From: Streptococcus sanguinis SK355
GTDB taxonomy: Bacteria; Bacillota; Bacilli; Lactobacillales; Streptococcaceae
Reading direction: 5' to 3'
Length of the DNA: 45,576 nt
NCBI RefSeq assembly: GCF_000212855.1
Contig: NZ_GL890993.1
Coordinates: forward strand, 346,895-392,470
In this document: piece by piece, positions 1 through 7,832 of the stretch
How positions within the stretch are numbered: the first letter of the stretch is position 1
Layout: each line of letters begins with the position of its first letter
The notes under the pieces: generated by a model
The model's input: the letters and a program-made list of their open reading frames with translations, nothing else
Told to the model about the DNA's origin: nothing
The model's database searches: none
Program-made: the position numbers and the translations under genes

Positions 1-88
1 TCTAGCGGTTTTTATTCATCTATGAGGGCAATTTGAAGCAAAAGGACATAGTCCTATTTAATAGAGAACTAGATTCTTTTGATCATTA

Positions 89-115
89 ATTGTCTAACTT
101 TGTGGGAGCAGTACA
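89..115. mobile_element. Probable terminal inverted repeat of an IS3-family (IS150-group) remnant
   Basis: Read on the minus strand, this stretch begins TGTACTGCTCCCACAAAG and continues GTTAGACAAT. It resembles the terminal repeat common in streptococcal IS150-group elements, remembered as TGTACTGACCCC followed by an A-rich run and GTTAGACA. The rest of the element would lie towards position 1 and beyond the window. No transposase frame is readable in the first 88 bases, so this is either an element whose coding part lies outside the window or a decayed remnant. The match is from memory and has not been searched. Confidence 0.4.
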
Positions 116-164
116 TTATTTAGTAGATATTCTTTCTCTTGCTTTTACAAAACTCTGAGAAAGC

Positions 165-923
165 CTATTCAAACAAGCCATAGTAGTCTGCGATGGTCAT
201 CTTAGCTTTCTCGTCTTTGTTTAAGTCCTGAATAATCTGCCCGTCTTTCATAACGATTAGTCGGTTGCCGTATTTGAGGGCATCCTCCATGTGATGGGTA
301 ATCATGAGGGCTGTGAGGCGGTCACGATTGACAAATTCATTGGTAAGCTCCATCAAGGCTACACTGGTCTTGGGATCCAATGCTGCAGTATGCTCATCCA
401 GAAGCAAAAGCTCTGGACGCTTGAGCGTTGCCATGAGCAGACTCAAAGCCTGTCTTTGCCCACCAGAAAGAAATTCAATCGGTGTATCTAGATGCTTGTC
501 CAGACCATTGCCGATTTTCTCAATCGTCGCCTGAAACTCTTCCCTGTAACTGTTGAGCCCACGGGGCACCAAGCCACGCTTTTCACCTCGGAATTTGGCG
601 ATAAGAAGATTTTCCGCTACTGTCATACGCGGAGCCGTTCCCATCTTAGGATCCTGAAAGACACGGGACAGGTACTTGGCCCGCTTTTCTGGTGAAAAAT
701 GAGTGACATTTTCCCCCAAGATATGAATGCTGCCGCTGGTTAAAGGGAGAGTGCCGGCAATGACATTGAACAGGGTTGACTTTCCTGCACCGTTTCCACC
801 TAAAATCGTAATAAAATCATGCTCGCGAATGTCTAAAGAAACATCATTTAGGATGATTTTTTCTTCATCAAAGCCGCTCTTTACAAGCTTGGTTGCATTT
901 CTTAATTCTACAATCGCTGTCAT
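165..923 (-). CDS. ABC transporter ATP-binding protein, TrpZ-like
   Basis: ATPase of an ABC importer of the group found with TrpXYZ/BMP-type transporters, energising uptake through the permease encoded just upstream. The 252-residue protein has a Walker A motif (GGNGAGKST, about residues 42-50), the signature LSGGQRQ, Walker B LLLLDEH followed by TAALDP, and an H-loop (MITHH). The frame overlaps the permease stop by four bases (ATGA type), so the two are translationally coupled. The length is normal for a single-domain importer ATPase. The substrate cannot be read from the ATPase; related streptococcal systems are annotated for tryptophan or other aromatic compounds, and that is only a family-level guess. 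Confidence 0.85.
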   Translation of the reverse strand: MTAIVELRNATKLVKSGFDEEKIILNDVSLDIREHDFITILGGNGAGKSTLFNVIAGTLPLTSGSIHILGENVTHFSPEKRAKYLSRVFQDPKMGTAPRMTVAENLLIAKFRGEKRGLVPRGLNSYREEFQATIEKIGNGLDKHLDTPIEFLSGGQRQALSLLMATLKRPELLLLDEHTAALDPKTSVALMELTNEFVNRDRLTALMITHHMEDALKYGNRLIVMKDGQIIQDLNKDEKAKMTIADYYGLFE

Positions 924-1786
924 TTGCTTAACTTGGCTCCTTTAAAGAATTTATTTTTCAGGGTTGGAATCATGAGACAAACGGCCAGAATCACCGCGCT
1001 GTAAAGACGGAGATAGTTGGTATTAAACCCGAGAGCAATAACGCCCCAGATCAAGAACTGATAGGCAATCGCACCAACTACAATGGTGATCAGCCGCTCT
1101 GCCAAGGTCAGACTCTGGAAGAGTACCTCACCAATGATAAGACTGGCCAGACCGACAACGATTACTCCAATCCCGCGGGAAACGTCTGCATAGCCTTCCT
1201 GCTGGGCAATCAGCGCTCCAGCCAGAGCAATCAAGCCATTTGACAGAATCAGTCCCATCAACTCCATACGGCCAGTATTGATACCAAAACTGCGAGCCAT
1301 ATCCGGATTATCTCCGGTCGCGATATAGGCCTGCCCTAGCTTGGTATCCAAGAAAAAGAGCAGGGCCGCAATCACCAGACTGACAAAAATCAAACCAGTC
1401 AAGAGGTCATTGACTTCCCCTGAAAAGGGCAAAACATCCTGAATCTTACTGCTGCCTAAAAGCCCCAGATTGGCACGGCCCATCAGCATCAGCATGATGG
1501 AATGACAGGAGGTCATGACCAAAATCCCAGAAAGTAAGGTCGGAATTTTCCCCTTGGTATAAAGCAGGCCTGTCACTGCACCCGCAGCACAGCCCGCTAA
1601 AACGGCTGCTGCTGTTGCCAGAAAAGGATTGACTCCCTTGGTAATCAAGGTAACTGCCACCGCCCCGCCTAAGGGGAAGGAGCCTTCTGTCGTCATATCA
1701 GGAAAACCCAGAATCCGGAAGGTCATAAAAATACCTAGACCTAGGACGGCCCAAACCAATCCCTGAGAAATAATGGAAAGAATCAT
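920..1786 (-). CDS. ABC transporter permease, TrpY-like
   Basis: A 288-residue, very hydrophobic inner-membrane permease with roughly eight predicted membrane segments. It is of the branched-chain-amino-acid/BMP permease superfamily used by TrpXYZ-like importers. It shows the small-residue-rich helices and the conserved loop region around GDNPDMARSFG (about residues 158-168) typical of this group. The start ATG at 1786 follows AGGA at normal distance. It has its own promoter in the tail of the carbonic anhydrase terminator. Oddly, no substrate-binding lipoprotein gene precedes it, although that is the usual third member of such operons. The binding protein must be elsewhere or lost. Confidence 0.82.
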   Translation of the reverse strand: MILSIISQGLVWAVLGLGIFMTFRILGFPDMTTEGSFPLGGAVAVTLITKGVNPFLATAAAVLAGCAAGAVTGLLYTKGKIPTLLSGILVMTSCHSIMLMLMGRANLGLLGSSKIQDVLPFSGEVNDLLTGLIFVSLVIAALLFFLDTKLGQAYIATGDNPDMARSFGINTGRMELMGLILSNGLIALAGALIAQQEGYADVSRGIGVIVVGLASLIIGEVLFQSLTLAERLITIVVGAIAYQFLIWGVIALGFNTNYLRLYSAVILAVCLMIPTLKNKFFKGAKLSK

Positions 1787-1819
1787 AACATTGTCCTAAC
1801 TAATTAAAATCGTTTCTCT

Positions 1820-1849
1820 ATTTTAACATAAAAAAGGAGCCAATTTCAA
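1820..1849 (-). promoter_or_regulatory. SigA-type promoter of the ABC permease/ATPase pair
   Basis: On the minus strand TTGAAA (1844-1849) and TAAAAT (1820-1825) are separated by 18 bases, and TG one base before the -10 makes it extended. The elements sit inside and just after the terminator of the carbonic anhydrase gene, so the two transcription units abut. Confidence 0.55.
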
Positions 1850-1880
1850 TGCCGATGCGCAGACAAAGAAATTGACTTCC
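1836..1880 (-). terminator. Rho-independent terminator after the carbonic anhydrase gene
   Basis: On the minus strand, arms containing CAATTTC and GAAATTG plus outer GGA/TCC close a long loop, and the 3' arm runs into TTTTTT (1830-1835). It begins four bases after the carbonic anhydrase stop codon. Confidence 0.6.
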
Positions 1881-1883
1881 CAA

Positions 1884-2381
1884 CTATTCCTCAACAACTG
1901 TCATCCGACCAGTATCTACATCGTAAACCGCTCCTGAGATTTCTACATCAGCTGGAATCAGTGGTGACTGTCGCAACAAGGCCATATCCTCGCGCACACT
2001 TTCCTCTACATCTGTAAAGGGCAAAAAGTCCTGATTGCTGACATCAACACCTAGTTCTTTATGAAGATAGGCCGTAAAATCCTCATTCTTGAAGGTCTGT
2101 GCTCCGCAGTCTGTATGGTGTAAAACTACGATTTCCCGCGTTCCTAGCTGCTGCTGCGAAATAACCAGCGAGCGAATCATGTCCTCCGTCACCCGACCGC
2201 CAGCATTGCGCAAGATATGGGCGTCTCCTAGTGCTAGTCCCAGAGCCTGGGCTACGTGGAGCCGAGAGTCCATGCAGGTCACAATGGCTACCTTGGTCTT
2301 GGGCTTGATCGGCAAATGCGCTGTCCCATGCAAATCAACATAAGCTTGATTAGCCTTCATAAAATTTTCAAAATATGACAT
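1884..2381 (-). CDS. Beta-class carbonic anhydrase
   Basis: Zinc enzyme interconverting CO2 and bicarbonate; in streptococci it supplies bicarbonate for carboxylations when CO2 is low. The 165-residue protein has the beta-class CxDxR motif CMDSR (C36, D38, R40) and the HxxC motif HTDCG (H89, C92), which together give the Cys2His zinc site and the Asp/Arg dyad. Length and motifs fit the short beta-carbonic anhydrases of Firmicutes. The start ATG is preceded by AAGGGGAAAG. It lies downstream of radA, as in other streptococci, but here two AIM24-family genes are inserted between them and it has its own promoter. Confidence 0.93.
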   Translation of the reverse strand: MSYFENFMKANQAYVDLHGTAHLPIKPKTKVAIVTCMDSRLHVAQALGLALGDAHILRNAGGRVTEDMIRSLVISQQQLGTREIVVLHHTDCGAQTFKNEDFTAYLHKELGVDVSNQDFLPFTDVEESVREDMALLRQSPLIPADVEISGAVYDVDTGRMTVVEE

Positions 2382-2425
2382 TCTTTCCCCTTACTGGTAC
2401 TTTGATATTCAAATAATTTTATATT

Positions 2426-2454
2426 ATCTTACCATCTTTTCTTCTATTTGTCAG
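2426..2454 (-). promoter_or_regulatory. Promoter of the carbonic anhydrase gene
   Basis: CTGACA (2449-2454) and TAAGAT (2426-2431) lie 17 bases apart on the minus strand, with TG one base ahead of the -10 hexamer. The leader to the ATG is about 40 bases. Confidence 0.5.
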
Positions 2455-2477
2455 CTGTCGGCTTTGTTATAAAAAAA

Positions 2478-2519
2478 TAGGACAGATAAATCCAGCATCT
2501 AGCCTGATCTTCTGTCCTA
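2478..2519 (-). terminator. Terminator after the downstream AIM24 gene
   Basis: TAGGACAGA (2478-2486, plus strand) pairs with TCTGTCCTA (2511-2519). On the minus strand the hairpin is followed by TTTTTTT (2471-2477). It closes the AIM24 gene ending at 2530. Confidence 0.8.
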
Positions 2520-2529
2520 GTTTTATTTC

Positions 2530-3225
2530 TTATGAGCTTCTTGGAATAAACTTGCTAAGTGAGCCTGCAAAGGTTTGAAGATTGAGACTTTGAACATAGA
2601 CTTCACCAGTACCTTGGAAGGTGTTGACCACTCCTTCACCTGTTCCAATAGACTGCCAGAAGCCATTTTCCAGATGGATGTTATAGTTCAAAGATTGGCT
2701 CCAAGCTACTACATGGGCATTGTCGATTGTCACTTCTTGGTTATGAAGCTCAATTTTCTTAATAGAACCAAAGGCATTAGCCAAAAGAGTGCCCTGTCCT
2801 TGGGTCGTCATAACGAAGAGACCGCCTTGCCCGCCAAAGAGAGCTTTTCCAACAGACTGGCGCTCCATGGTATAGTAAGCCGTACCATCAAGAGCCAAGA
2901 AAGCACCGTCATTTAGGCGATATTGCTTTTCACCTAGCTGAAGAGGAATAACCTGACCAGGAGCATCTGGCGCCAAAGCAAGATAGCCATTATCAGACTG
3001 GGCAACAGCCTGGGTAATGAAGGTACTTTCACCAGAAACCATCGAACGTCCCACAGCCTTGACAAAACGTCCTAAGCCAGAACCGCTTGCATTGAGCTGG
3101 GTATTCAGGGTCACATTCGGCGTGTGGTAGACCATGCTGCCACGCTGGATAAAGACGGTTTCTCCTTGATTGAGCGACAACTCAACCAAAGGAAACTGCA
3201 TATTACTGTCCATAGAAAATCGCAT
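2530..3225 (-). CDS. AIM24-family protein, downstream copy
   Basis: A 231-residue soluble protein of the AIM24 (TIGR00266/DUF124) family, a beta-rich fold of unknown biochemical role in bacteria. Recognisable family features are the repeated glycine-rich beta strands: IQRGSMVYHTPNVTLN near the N terminus, a central FGGQGGLFVMTTQGQGT, and a C-terminal ENGFWQSIGTGEGVVNTFQG. It is a close paralogue of the next gene upstream, with most of these motifs nearly identical, so the two arose by tandem duplication. No signal peptide or membrane segment is visible. AGGAGG lies eight bases before the ATG. It has its own promoter and terminator, so the copies are not simply one operon. Confidence 0.85.
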   Translation of the reverse strand: MRFSMDSNMQFPLVELSLNQGETVFIQRGSMVYHTPNVTLNTQLNASGSGLGRFVKAVGRSMVSGESTFITQAVAQSDNGYLALAPDAPGQVIPLQLGEKQYRLNDGAFLALDGTAYYTMERQSVGKALFGGQGGLFVMTTQGQGTLLANAFGSIKKIELHNQEVTIDNAHVVAWSQSLNYNIHLENGFWQSIGTGEGVVNTFQGTGEVYVQSLNLQTFAGSLSKFIPRSS

Positions 3226-3254
3226 AAGAAATGCCTCCTTCTTATTATGACTTG

Positions 3255-3283
3255 ATTATAACATTTTCCTACATTTTGAACAA
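3255..3283 (-). promoter_or_regulatory. Promoter of the downstream AIM24 gene
   Basis: TTGTTC (3278-3283) and TATAAT (3255-3260) are 17 bases apart on the minus strand with an extended TG. It lies between the terminator of the upstream copy and the start codon at 3225. Confidence 0.6.
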
Positions 3284-3310
3284 AGGAAAACTGAAGGATC
3301 CAAAAAAGAA

Positions 3311-3327
3311 GAGACTGCCTTAGTCTC
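3311..3327 (-). terminator. Terminator after the upstream AIM24 gene
   Basis: GAGACT (3311-3316) pairs with AGTCTC (3322-3327). On the minus strand it is followed by TTCTTTTTT. It sits about 12 bases beyond the stop codon of the upstream AIM24 copy. Confidence 0.75.
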
Positions 3328-3339
3328 TCCTAGAAATTT

Positions 3340-4056
3340 TCAAGAATTGTCAATATGCAGATGTGGGCGAAGAACATTAGCAAAGGTTTCAATATTGAGA
3401 CTTTGGATGTAAATTTCTCCAGTTCCATGAAAGGTATTGACTACTCCTTCGCCAGTCCCCATGGACTGCCAGAAACCATTTTCTAAATGAATATCATATT
3501 CCAGCTCTCGACTCCATGCTACTACGTGAGCATTGTCAATCGTTATCCTATCATTATGCAGCTCTACCTTTTGAATCGAGCCAAAGGAATTTACCAAGAG
3601 TGTCCCCTGACCTTGGGTACTCATCACATAAAAGCCTCCCTGACCACCAAAGAGAGCTCGACCTACCGATTGCGTCTCCAAGGTATAAGAGGCAGAGCCA
3701 TCCATAGCCAGAAAGGCACCATCATTAAGGCGGTATTGCTTTTCGCCTAGTTCCAGAGCAACAATCTGACCAGGTACATTAGGTGCTAAGGCTAGACGAC
3801 CGTTATTTGATTGAGCAGTTGCTTCAGTGATAAACACTCCTTCGCCAGAAGCCATAGAACGGCCCACAGCTTGGATTGCCTTGCCAAAGATTGATTGAGA
3901 CTCTGCATTCACTTTGGCATTCAGGACAATGTTGGGAGTGTGGTATATCATGCTCCCGGTCTGAATACGAACAGACTCTGATGCATCTAAGGCAATCTCC
4001 GCCAAGGGAAATTGAGCATTATTGGTAATAGAAACATTCATACGATGATCTACCAT
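3340..4056 (-). CDS. AIM24-family protein, upstream copy
   Basis: A 238-residue AIM24/DUF124 protein, paralogous to the gene at 2530. Shared landmarks include IQTGSMIYHTPNIVLN, ALFGGQGGFYVMSTQGQGT and ENGFWQSMGTGEGVVNTFHG. Differences concentrate at the N terminus (MVDHRMNVSITNN) and at the C terminus. The start at 4056 is supported by AGGAGG ten bases upstream; an internal ATG at codon 6 is a possible alternative. Function is unknown. The yeast namesake is mitochondrial, and bacterial members are often encoded singly or as short arrays. The promoter differs from that of its paralogue, so the two copies may be expressed under different conditions. Confidence 0.85.
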   Translation of the reverse strand: MVDHRMNVSITNNAQFPLAEIALDASESVRIQTGSMIYHTPNIVLNAKVNAESQSIFGKAIQAVGRSMASGEGVFITEATAQSNNGRLALAPNVPGQIVALELGEKQYRLNDGAFLAMDGSASYTLETQSVGRALFGGQGGFYVMSTQGQGTLLVNSFGSIQKVELHNDRITIDNAHVVAWSRELEYDIHLENGFWQSMGTGEGVVNTFHGTGEIYIQSLNIETFANVLRPHLHIDNS

Positions 4057-4123
4057 GGTTGATTATCCTCCTAAAAAGTCCGGAAAAACAACTTATAGGA
4101 GCTTTCCAGACAAATCCTAATTT

Positions 4124-4163
4124 TTTCTAGCAATATTATAGCACGTGCAATAACTTTTCGCAA
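4124..4163 (-). promoter_or_regulatory. Promoter of the upstream AIM24 gene, with palindromic spacer
   Basis: TTGCGA (4158-4163), 17 bases, TATAAT (4135-4140) on the minus strand. The base pairs next to the -10 form the perfect palindrome GCACGTGC (4141-4148), a possible operator. The start of the transcript carries the 11-mer ATTGCTAGAAA (4124-4134), which also follows the two-component system promoter and precedes the membrane-protein gene ending at 18044. Confidence 0.6.
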
Positions 4164-4173
4164 TACTGTTAAA

Positions 4174-5535
4174 TCAGGAAAATACTTTCTTTAAGACTTC
4201 CCCAATCGTCGTCACACCGATGACTTGGATATTGTCTGGAACTTTGAGACCATTCAGAGAGTTTTTAGGAGCGTAGACTTTGGTGAAGCCCAGCTTTGCT
4301 GCTTCGTTGATGCGCTGTTCGATGCGATTAACCCGACGGATTTCACCAGTCAGGCCAATTTCGCCGATAAAGCATTCTTGAGGATTTGTAGGCAGATCCT
4401 TGTAGCTGGAAGCAATAGCTACTGCTACTGCCAAATCAATCGCTGGCTCATCTAGCTTGACGCCGCCAGCAGACTTGAGGTAGGCATCTTGATTTTGCAG
4501 GAGGAGTCCTGCCCTCTTTTCCAGAACTGCCATGATGAGGCTGGCTCGGTTAAAGTCTAGACCAGTCGTGGTTCGCTTGGCATTGCCGAACATGGTCGGT
4601 GTCACTAAAGCCTGCACCTCTGCTAAAATCGGCCGCGTCCCTTCCATGGTTACAACGATGGAAGAGCCTGTCGCGCCATCCAGTCGCTCTTCTAGAAAGA
4701 CTTCACTGGGGTTGATAACCTCAACTAGCCCGCCAGATTGCATTTCAAAAATGCCAATCTCATTGGTGGAGCCAAATCGGTTTTTAACTGCTCTCAAGAT
4801 ACGGAAAGTGTGCTGACGTTCGCCCTCAAAATAAAGCACAGTATCCACCATGTGCTCCAGAGTCCGAGGACCAGCTAAGGTTCCTTCCTTGGTCATGTGA
4901 CCAACGATAAAGGTCGCGATATTGTTGGTCTTGGCTAGCTGCATAAGCTCAGCTGTCACCTCTCGGACCTGAGAAACAGACCCTTGAACACTAGAAATTT
5001 CCGGCGACATTACCGTCTGAATGGAGTCGATAATCAGAAAATCTGGCTTAATTTTCTCAATCTCTGTGCGGATATTTTGCATATTGGTCTCGGCATAGAG
5101 ATAAAATTCACTGTCAATATCACCGAGGCGTTCCGCCCGCAGCTTAATCTGCTCAGCTGATTCCTCCCCGCTGACATAAAGGACTGTGCCCTGATGAGAA
5201 AGCTGGGTGGATACCTGCAGAAGCAGGGTGGATTTCCCGATACCGGGATCTCCACCAATCAGAACCAGACTGCCAGGCACCACGCCACCACCCAGCACAC
5301 GGTTGAACTCATCCATTTCCGTCTTGGTCCGATTGACATCAATCGAAGTGACCTCAGCCAGCTTCATGGGCCGGGTCTTTTCGCCTGTCAAGGAAACACG
5401 GGCATGCTTGACTTCTGCAGCCTCTACTTCCTCAACAAAAGAAGACCACGCTCCACAATTAGGACAGCGGCCCAGATACTTGGGCGAATGATATTCACAA
5501 TTTTGACAGACAAAGGTCGTTTTTTTCTTAGCGAT
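4174..5535 (-). CDS. radA: DNA repair and recombination protein RadA, ATC start
   Basis: RadA (Sms) is a RecA-like, LonP-like hexameric motor that promotes branch migration at recombination intermediates. In streptococci it is needed for efficient transformation. The first in-frame ATG is at 5391 and would remove the zinc finger. Reading upstream in frame gives [13 protein letters not shown]... and CPNC, a complete C4 zinc finger (C10, C13, C24, C27). The only start at the right place is ATC at 5533-5535, preceded by AAGGAG seven bases away; an in-frame TAG lies a few codons further up. The resulting 453 residues match streptococcal RadA. Other marks are Walker [11 protein letters not shown], the RadA motif KNRFGSTNE and a Lon-like C-terminal domain. 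It follows the methyltransferase by 11 bases. Confidence 0.92.
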   Translation of the reverse strand: MAKKKTTFVCQNCEYHSPKYLGRCPNCGAWSSFVEEVEAAEVKHARVSLTGEKTRPMKLAEVTSIDVNRTKTEMDEFNRVLGGGVVPGSLVLIGGDPGIGKSTLLLQVSTQLSHQGTVLYVSGEESAEQIKLRAERLGDIDSEFYLYAETNMQNIRTEIEKIKPDFLIIDSIQTVMSPEISSVQGSVSQVREVTAELMQLAKTNNIATFIVGHMTKEGTLAGPRTLEHMVDTVLYFEGERQHTFRILRAVKNRFGSTNEIGIFEMQSGGLVEVINPSEVFLEERLDGATGSSIVVTMEGTRPILAEVQALVTPTMFGNAKRTTTGLDFNRASLIMAVLEKRAGLLLQNQDAYLKSAGGVKLDEPAIDLAVAVAIASSYKDLPTNPQECFIGEIGLTGEIRRVNRIEQRINEAAKLGFTKVYAPKNSLNGLKVPDNIQVIGVTTIGEVLKKVFS

Positions 5536-5546
5536 GGTGATTCTCC

Positions 5547-6179
5547 TTATTTTCTAATAATCCAAACAAAAGTAGATAAGACCTGAAACACTTGCTCTAT
5601 GTTAGTAAAGCCAGCCTCTTCTAGTAGGTTTGCAACTTCTTGAGGCGAGAGGGTATTCATCAAACTAGCTTGATTCTCATAAGTACGCTGAATTTGTTGC
5701 TGATTGGCTCCTAGCTCTGAAGCAAGTGTTTTCCAATAGCCCAGTTGCTGGTTGGAAAAAAAGCTAAGAATCAGAAGGCCACCGTCACTTAAAGAGTCAT
5801 AAATTTTTCGAAGAAAAAAGCTGGGATTTTCAACAAACTGCAACACTAGCAAGCAAGAACAAATCTGATAATCAGAGGGCAGTATTGCTTCTTCAAATCG
5901 ACTATTAAGATACTCCGCTTGAGGCAGATAAACCTGTCTTTTAAGCTCTTGCAGCATCGCCTCACTTGGCTCCACAACCGTCAACCCTGCCTTAGGAAAT
6001 AAGGATGCCAAACCATTCAACTCATCCGTCTGGCTTGCCAAAGCTAATACCTTGTCGACTTTTAAACTGGGTGCTAACCTAAGCAATACTCCTCGGAAAA
6101 TCACATCTAGCATCACATCATAGCCTGGAATTTTCTGACGAATTTCTGTTGCATAGTCCTTGTTCTTAAATTCTTTCAT
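5547..6179 (-). CDS. Class I SAM-dependent methyltransferase-like protein
   Basis: A 210-residue protein with a Rossmann methyltransferase layout: motif I region [15 protein letters not shown] (about 45-59), an acidic end of strand 2 in [11 protein letters not shown], motif post-[16 protein letters not shown], and the post-strand-4 segment [15 protein letters not shown]. Motif I lacks the usual GxGxG glycines, so SAM binding may be altered or the protein may be a divergent member. The substrate is unknown. It lies between the histidine phosphatase gene and radA in the dut operon. The length is complete and the start follows a purine-rich AGAAAAT stretch rather than a strong ribosome binding site. 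Confidence 0.65.
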   Translation of the reverse strand: MKEFKNKDYATEIRQKIPGYDVMLDVIFRGVLLRLAPSLKVDKVLALASQTDELNGLASLFPKAGLTVVEPSEAMLQELKRQVYLPQAEYLNSRFEEAILPSDYQICSCLLVLQFVENPSFFLRKIYDSLSDGGLLILSFFSNQQLGYWKTLASELGANQQQIQRTYENQASLMNTLSPQEVANLLEEAGFTNIEQVFQVLSTFVWIIRK

Positions 6180-6231
6180 ATTTTCTTCTATCTCAAAATC
6201 CTTTTATTAAGATTCTTTTTACAACGAAACA

Positions 6232-6747
6232 TCAAATCTTCAGTTCACATTCAATAAACTGGCAAAAATCAATCTGCTGATCAGCTACAAACTGGCGGAT
6301 GAGCATGCGATGGGCTACAAGAGCTACCGTCTCGTAGTCTCTGTATTTGCTTAAGGCACTGAAAAAGCGGGCTTTCATATGCTCAGCCGTTTCATACTGG
6401 ACAGGACTTCTTGCAGGGAGACAACCATTATTTTCAAAAAATAACTTCCAAGCCTGCTCAAACTTTTCTGTCCCACTCTCATATACCTGCCATTCATGCA
6501 GCAAAGGCTCCACAAAAAGCGGCAGTTGGCGGTCTCGAATCAGATAGGAGGCTGTCTCCAAAGCCCGCGTCACAGAAGAGGAAATCAGAATTTCCGCCTG
6601 TTCCAGCAAAGGATTGGCAGCGGCCTCTGTCGCCATCCGACGACCAGTAGCCGACAAGGGAGCCAAATCTAGTCCAAAGCCAGTGTAACCAACCTCTTCC
6701 AAAAGTGAATAATCTGGCTCTCCATGACGGATAAAAATAATTTTCAT
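6232..6747 (-). CDS. Histidine phosphatase family protein
   Basis: A 171-residue member of the phosphoglycerate mutase-like histidine phosphatase family. The catalytic RHGE motif is at residues 7-10 (nucleophile H8), the phosphate-binding Arg in SSVTRALETA is R61, and the second His in VALVAHRML is H146. The fold is short, as in the small bacterial phosphatases. The substrate is not predictable from sequence. A protein of this family sits between dut and radA in other streptococci, so the neighbourhood is ancestral. It is separated by 18 bases from the isochorismatase-like gene upstream. Confidence 0.82.
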   Translation of the reverse strand: MKIIFIRHGEPDYSLLEEVGYTGFGLDLAPLSATGRRMATEAAANPLLEQAEILISSSVTRALETASYLIRDRQLPLFVEPLLHEWQVYESGTEKFEQAWKLFFENNGCLPARSPVQYETAEHMKARFFSALSKYRDYETVALVAHRMLIRQFVADQQIDFCQFIECELKI

Positions 6748-6765
6748 ATTAAGATCCCCATAAAA

Positions 6766-7221
6766 CTATCCAATCTTGATTCCGCAATCTTGCCACTGCT
6801 TCAGTGTTTTAGAGAATTTCTTCTGGTTGGCAACTCCGACAGCAGACAAATCGACAGAAACCTGATAATTCTCCTTGACAGCTGCCAAAACGGAAGCCTT
6901 GACACAGCCATTGCCATCTACCCCTATAAACTCTATGCTTTTAGCACCGTTTCCCTCTAAAAAATCTTTTAAATCTGGATTAGTAAAGCAAGAAGCCCGA
7001 CGCTTCTCAAAAATACGAGAAGATACAACCATCAAGCCGGTCGCAAATTTCTTCTTTCTATCTTTTCTCTCCCAGAAAAAACGATTGAGAATATAGATAA
7101 CTCGGTCGCTGGGATAGGTAGCAATTTTGTCATTTACAGCTGCAGTCAATTCTTCATGATATGCTTTTCCTACAGCAACATAATCTGACTGCATGTCTAC
7201 AACTAATAAATAGTCTGCCAT
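6766..7221 (-). CDS. Isochorismatase-like cysteine hydrolase
   Basis: A 151-residue protein of the isochorismatase/nicotinamidase superfamily. The catalytic triad candidates are D9 in LLVVDMQSDY, K73 in IFEKRRAS and the nucleophile C106 in FIGVDGNGCVKAS. The order and spacing match the family, and the protein is near the minimum size for the fold. The substrate (an amide or N-carbamoyl compound, or a nicotinamide-like molecule) is not determinable. It sits nine bases after dut and is clearly co-transcribed with it. Streptococci in which dut is directly followed by the phosphatase lack this gene at this place, so it may be a lineage-specific addition; that comparison is from memory. Confidence 0.75.
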   Translation of the reverse strand: MADYLLVVDMQSDYVAVGKAYHEELTAAVNDKIATYPSDRVIYILNRFFWERKDRKKKFATGLMVVSSRIFEKRRASCFTNPDLKDFLEGNGAKSIEFIGVDGNGCVKASVLAAVKENYQVSVDLSAVGVANQKKFSKTLKQWQDCGIKIG

Positions 7222-7230
7222 TTTATTCCT

Positions 7231-7674
7231 CTATTTCCCAGTTGAGCCAAATCCGCCGGTCCGCACACCTTCTGCCTCATCTCCATCCGCAATCAGAAAT
7301 GGTGCAAAGACAGCCTGCACCACACGCTCCCCAACTTCGAGAATCACTTCCTGATCAGTGATGTTTTTCATCTGAGCAAAGATATGGCCTTCATTTCCTG
7401 GATTACCATAGTAGTCGCCATCAATGACCCCAACGGAGTTAATCAAGACCAGACCTTTTTTCCGAGGATTGGACGAGCGGTCGTAAAGATAAAGCACCTC
7501 GCCAGGCTGCATATAGGCCTTGACACCAGTCGGAACCAGCTTAATCTCCCCTGGCGCAATGAGAGTGCGCTCTGCCACTTTCAAGTCATAACCAGCTGCG
7601 TGAGCCGTCTCTCTCTTGGGCAGCAAATCTTTATTTGTAAAGCTAGACACCAGCTCGAATCCGCGAATTTTCAT
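7231..7674 (-). CDS. dut: Deoxyuridine 5'-triphosphate nucleotidohydrolase (dUTPase)
   Basis: Hydrolyses dUTP to dUMP and diphosphate, keeping uracil out of DNA and supplying dUMP for dTMP synthesis. The 147-residue trimeric-type enzyme shows all five motifs: AGYD (27-30), DRSS (65-68), VIDGDYYGN (83-91), GERVVQAVF (116-124) and the glycine-rich C-terminal arm RTGGFGSTGK. It is the first gene of the operon that ends with radA. In pneumococcus the dut-radA block is induced in competence, and the promoter here contains a matching ComX-like box. The start ATG at 7674 lacks a strong ribosome binding site, but the N terminus fits the family. Confidence 0.93.
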   Translation of the reverse strand: MKIRGFELVSSFTNKDLLPKRETAHAAGYDLKVAERTLIAPGEIKLVPTGVKAYMQPGEVLYLYDRSSNPRKKGLVLINSVGVIDGDYYGNPGNEGHIFAQMKNITDQEVILEVGERVVQAVFAPFLIADGDEAEGVRTGGFGSTGK

Positions 7675-7704
7675 GTATTTCTCTTTTCTATTTTTGCTGT
7701 CCCT

Positions 7705-7733
7705 ATTATACTAAATTCGTAAAAAACAAGCAA
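7705..7733 (-). promoter_or_regulatory. dut operon promoter with embedded ComX-like (cin) box
   Basis: On the minus strand TTGCTT (7728-7733), 17 bases, TATAAT (7705-7710) form a vegetative promoter whose -35 overlaps the T-tract of the csRNA terminator. Within the spacer lies TACGAATT (7714-7721) preceded by TTTTT, one base off the ComX/SigX consensus TACGAATA. The combination would give basal expression plus competence induction of dut...radA. Confidence 0.55.
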
Positions 7734-7826
7734 AAAAACCGCCAATTGGGCGGTTCTTATAGGGAGATTATTATGAAAAAGAAAAGTTTTAGGATTTCTA
7801 AACAAAGTTAGGAGGTCTTTGTTTAT
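7732..7826 (-). ncRNA. csRNA-like small RNA (CiaR-dependent class), copy 1
   Basis: About 95 nt on the minus strand. A -10 TATACT (7833-7838) is followed by a conserved hairpin, AAACAAAG and CTTTGTTT, exposing an ACCTCCTAA loop able to pair with Shine-Dalgarno sequences. Next comes a single-stranded stretch containing CATAATAATCTCC (complementary to a ribosome binding site plus ATG), and then a terminator (AACCGCC 7737-7743 with GGCGGTT 7749-7755). This layout is that of the streptococcal csRNAs. A CiaR-type half-site TTTAAG (7849-7854) lies ten bases before the -10. The partner half-site at 7860-7865 reads TTTTAG, one mismatch from consensus. A second copy is at 30035. The exact 5' end is estimated from the -10. 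Confidence 0.75.
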
Positions 7827-7832
7827 GGTCTT

